A stretch of DNA of 64,000 bases from Bradyrhizobium sp. LHD-71 (lineage in GTDB: Bacteria; Pseudomonadota; Alphaproteobacteria; Rhizobiales; Xanthobacteraceae), in the NCBI RefSeq assembly GCF_031157255.1, contig NZ_JAVIFX010000003.1, positions 62,001-126,000 on the forward strand, written 5' to 3'. The translations under genes and the position numbers were made by a program. Positions 61,735-64,000 of this stretch are shown here, in pieces. Positions within the stretch are counted from its first letter, which is position 1, and every line of letters starts with the position of its first letter. The notes below the pieces were generated by a model. That model had not been told where the DNA came from and searched no databases. It saw nothing but the letters and a program-made list of their open reading frames with translations.

Positions 61735-62763
61735 TCACCGCTCCGTCAGTTTCAGCTCGATACGGCGGTTGCGGCGATAGGCGTCCTCGGTTTTCTCCGG
61801 ATCGAGCGGCTGGAATTCGCCGAAGCCGGCGGCAACCAGTCGTTGCGGCGAGATGCCGCGCGAGATCAGATACTGCACCACCGAGATCGCGCGCGACGAA
61901 GACAGCTCCCAGTTCGATGGAAACTGCGCGCTGGCAATCGGCCGGATGTCCGTATGGCCATCGACCCGGAGCACCCAGGGAATCTCCGCCGGAATCTGCT
62001 GTTCGAGTTCGGTCAGTGCAGTGGCGAGGCGGTCGAGTTCGGTGCGCCCCTCCGGTCTGAGCGCAGCCTGGCCGGCATCGAAGAACACCTCCGACTGGAA
62101 CACGAAGCGGTCGCCGACGATGCGGATGTCGGAACGGTTGCCAAGGATCGCCCGCAACCGGCCGAAGAATTCGGAACGATAGCGCGCAAGCTCCTGCACG
62201 CGCTGTGCGAGGGCGACGTTGAGCCGCTGCCCGAGCTCGGCAATGCGCGTCTGCGAATCCTTGTCGCGCCTTTCCGAGGCGTCGAGCGCGGCTTCCAGTG
62301 CCGCGAGTTGGCGGCGCAAGGCGCTGATCTGCTGGTTCAGCACCTCGATCATCGCCTGCGCGCGTGAAGAGATCTGCCGTTCGGAATCCAGCGCCTTCGA
62401 CAGTTCACCGGCACGGCCGGCGGCGTCGCTGCCCTGAGCGGCAAGGCCCTCATAAAGGCCCTTGATGCGGTCGCGTTCGCCTTCAGCGGCCGCAAGACCG
62501 GCCCGCATCTGCGACAGCTGTTCGTCGAGGTTCAGCTTGCCGAGCTTCTCCAGCGACAGGAGCTCGTTGAGCTGCGCGATCTGCGCATTCAGCCGCTCAA
62601 GCGCCTTGTCCTTGCCGGTGACCTCCTGTGACAGGAAGAACTGCACGACCACGAAGACGGACAAAAGGAAGATGATCGCCAGGATCAGCGTCGACAGCGC
62701 GTCGACGAAGCCCGGCCAATAGTTGAATCCGCTGTCGCCCCTGCGTGTGCGTGCAAGCGCCAT
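61735..62763 (-). CDS. MotB/TolR-like OmpA-domain protein with coiled coil
   Basis: The 342-residue protein starts with a cytoplasmic tail and one membrane helix, FNYWPGFVDALSTLILAIIF, in which an Asp sits at the position of the proton-binding Asp of MotB. A long coiled coil follows (about 50-190). The C-terminal OmpA-like domain (about 215-342) includes VFFDAGQAALRPEGRTELDR, VDGHTDIRPIASAQFPSNWE, LSSSRAISVVQYLISRG and RRNRRIELKL, and would anchor to peptidoglycan. It is the second gene of a pair, nine bases after the MotA-like gene, so the two form a proton-driven stator-like complex. No other flagellar gene is near. Confidence 0.88.
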   Translation of the reverse strand: MALARTRRGDSGFNYWPGFVDALSTLILAIIFLLSVFVVVQFFLSQEVTGKDKALERLNAQIAQLNELLSLEKLGKLNLDEQLSQMRAGLAAAEGERDRIKGLYEGLAAQGSDAAGRAGELSKALDSERQISSRAQAMIEVLNQQISALRRQLAALEAALDASERRDKDSQTRIAELGQRLNVALAQRVQELARYRSEFFGRLRAILGNRSDIRIVGDRFVFQSEVFFDAGQAALRPEGRTELDRLATALTELEQQIPAEIPWVLRVDGHTDIRPIASAQFPSNWELSSSRAISVVQYLISRGISPQRLVAAGFGEFQPLDPEKTEDAYRRNRRIELKLTER

Positions 62764-62772
62764 GGCGGTCCT

Positions 62773-63777
62773 CTAACTTTTCTCGGGCTGGCGTGCGAGG
62801 CGTTCGAGCAGTCGCTTGATCTCACGGTTCTGTTCGCCTTGGCCGTCGGCCCACTCACGGATCAATTGTTGCTCGCTACGCATGTGTTGCACAAGGCCTT
62901 GAATGGCGTCGGCGAGGTTCGCCATCGCCGACGTCGCGGCCCGGCCGGAACCCATGTCCTCGACCGCTGCCCGCAGCCGATCGACAACGGTGGAGAGATC
63001 GGTGTGCGTCGTGAGGTTGGCTGCGGGCTGCTCGGCGGAATATTCGTGCACGATCGTCACCAGCCAGTCCTCGAGGTCCGTGTAGAAGCGGTTCTGCGCC
63101 TGGCTTGATTGAAGGTCGAGAAAGCCTAGCACCAGCGAGCCGGCGAGACCGAACAGCGATGACGAGAACGAAATGCCCATGCCGCCGAGTGGCGCGGCAA
63201 GGCCTTCCTTCAGCGTGTCGAAGATCGAACCCGCATCGCCACCAACCTGCAACCCTTCGATCACCTTGCCGACCGAGCCGACGGTTTCGATCAGGCCCCA
63301 GAACGTGCCGAGCAGGCCGAGGAAGACCAAAAGGCCGGTCATGTAGCGCGACAGATCGCGAGCTTCGTCGAGGCGGGTGGCGATCGAGTCCAGCAGATGC
63401 CGCATTGTCTGCTGGGTAATCGCCGTCCGGCCGGTGCGGTCACCGAGCAGCACCGCCATCGGCGCCAACAGCGTCGGTCGTCGGTCGAGCGCGAGCCCTG
63501 GATCGGAAACGCGGAAGCTGTTGACCCAGCGGATTTCCGGATAGAGACGGATCACCTGCCGGAACGACAGGATGATGCCGATTGCCAGCACGCCGAGGAT
63601 CACGCCGTTCAGCCCCGGATTGGCGAGGAAGGCTGTCCAGATCTGCTTGTAGAGAACGATCATCAGTAGCGCGCAGAGCGTGAGGAACACCAGCATCCGG
63701 AACAGGAAGATGCGCGGCGAGGAAAGCTTCGCCGGTTCGATGGAGGCCGTGTAGCTGTGCATCGGGTCGCGTGCCAT
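62773..63777 (-). CDS. MotA/TolQ/ExbB-like inner-membrane protein
   Basis: The 334-residue protein has two N-terminal helices (about 22-45 and 55-72) and a pair at about 160-178 and 210-235 that form the MotA/TolQ/ExbB channel core: YMTGLLVFLGLLGTFWGLIE and GGMGISFSSSLFGLAGSLVL. The C-terminal 100 residues are charged and helical (ATSAMANLADAIQGLVQHMR, then REIKRLLERLARQ). With the following OmpA-domain gene it forms a heteromeric proton-driven complex. The partner is not clearly flagellar, so its work may be in the envelope. Its start is near the right end of the window; the region to 64000 holds its promoter. Confidence 0.87.
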   Translation of the reverse strand: MARDPMHSYTASIEPAKLSSPRIFLFRMLVFLTLCALLMIVLYKQIWTAFLANPGLNGVILGVLAIGIILSFRQVIRLYPEIRWVNSFRVSDPGLALDRRPTLLAPMAVLLGDRTGRTAITQQTMRHLLDSIATRLDEARDLSRYMTGLLVFLGLLGTFWGLIETVGSVGKVIEGLQVGGDAGSIFDTLKEGLAAPLGGMGISFSSSLFGLAGSLVLGFLDLQSSQAQNRFYTDLEDWLVTIVHEYSAEQPAANLTTHTDLSTVVDRLRAAVEDMGSGRAATSAMANLADAIQGLVQHMRSEQQLIREWADGQGEQNREIKRLLERLARQPEKS

Positions 63778-64000
63778 CGTTGGAGCTCGGGTCCGCCGCG
63801 GACGTGTGCGTGTCGATTTCGGGCTTCAATATGGCATAGGGACTTCAGGAATACAGATGAATTGGCGGAAATCGACAACTTCCGCAGCGCGCTGTGGGGA
63901 ACCGGCGCGTGCCGGCTTTCTGCCGAGGGACGAAAGCGTGCCTCCTTCGTGACGACCTGCTTTCAGGACGGATCGCCGCGCATTCCGTGCTCATCGGCAA
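63778..64000. other. Right-edge region, no gene recognised
   Basis: It should hold the promoter of the MotA-like gene. A small hairpin, CCGGC-GCGT-GCCGG then CTTTC (about 63902), is visible. No frame of useful length crosses it on either strand. Confidence 0.4.

Noticed and set aside
61735-63777. Zorya-type defence system (ZorA/ZorB)
   Set aside because: The MotA/MotB-like pair is there, but no ZorC, ZorD or ZorE candidate adjoins it and the neighbours are core genes.

Overview
The window reads as chromosomal DNA of a GC-rich alphaproteobacterium of the order Hyphomicrobiales, most likely a Nitrobacteraceae relative (Bradyrhizobium / Rhodopseudomonas / Afipia type). This rests on gene content recalled from that group, not on a search: the right half carries ispH-thrB-rnhA, a DUF1013 (TrcR-type) regulator, DUF1192, the CtrA-proteolysis adaptor RcdA (DUF1465) and a C-minus ribosomal protein L31. 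Short repeat families I associate with these genomes sit between genes. I recognise no tRNA, rRNA, CRISPR array, prophage or insertion sequence.

Layout. (1) 1-10573: polysaccharide genes. A leftward, translationally overlapping set (flippase, GT4 glycosyltransferase, GINT1-like protein cut by the edge) faces a rightward Wzz/GumC-type copolymerase whose C-terminal kinase domain has lost its P-loop. WecG/TagA and GalE lie further right. An AraC regulator with two divergent SDR genes, one with a Tat-like signal, is set in between. (2) 10734-21068: cytochrome bo-type quinol oxidase cyoABCD, then glucan and sugar genes (amylo-1,6-glucosidase, GMC oxidoreductase, glucose-dehydrogenase-like SDR, GH15 glucoamylase/trehalase). 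(3) 21097-32771: envelope and secreted proteins: PsiF, a two-repeat cysteine protein, YidB, GlsB/YeaQ, a YidB-BON-OmpA fusion, a secretory lipase, two exported unknowns, a PQQ glucose dehydrogenase whose membrane domain appears to be a separate gene, a 35-residue membrane peptide and a periplasmic caspase-like protein. (4) 32772-44870: accessory and small genes, Nudix hydrolase, orphan Bug and TAXI solute-binding proteins, TauD-type dioxygenase with a divergent IclR regulator, Lrp regulator, CNNM/CorC transporter, TPR protein; repeats are concentrated here. (5) 45009-63777: conserved core: prpE, trcR-like, ispH-thrB-rnhA, dapA-like, peroxiredoxin, DsbD-domain protein, YqgE, EAL phosphodiesterase, quinone oxidoreductase, DUF1192, rcdA, rpmE, an MsbA-type ABC exporter and a MotA/MotB-like pair.

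How the parts may work together: region 1 makes and exports a cell-surface polysaccharide. Regions 2 and 3 together suggest periplasmic sugar oxidation (PQQ-GDH, possibly the GMC enzyme) feeding quinol to the bo-type oxidase, with cytoplasmic or periplasmic glucan breakdown supplying glucose; this is inference from neighbourhood. The most unusual observations are the apparently split membrane glucose dehydrogenase, the YidB-BON-OmpA fusion, a perfect 13-bp hairpin ending two bases before a start codon, a candidate sRNA with a CCUCCCU stretch between DUF1192 and rcdA, and several palindromic or tandem intergenic repeats.
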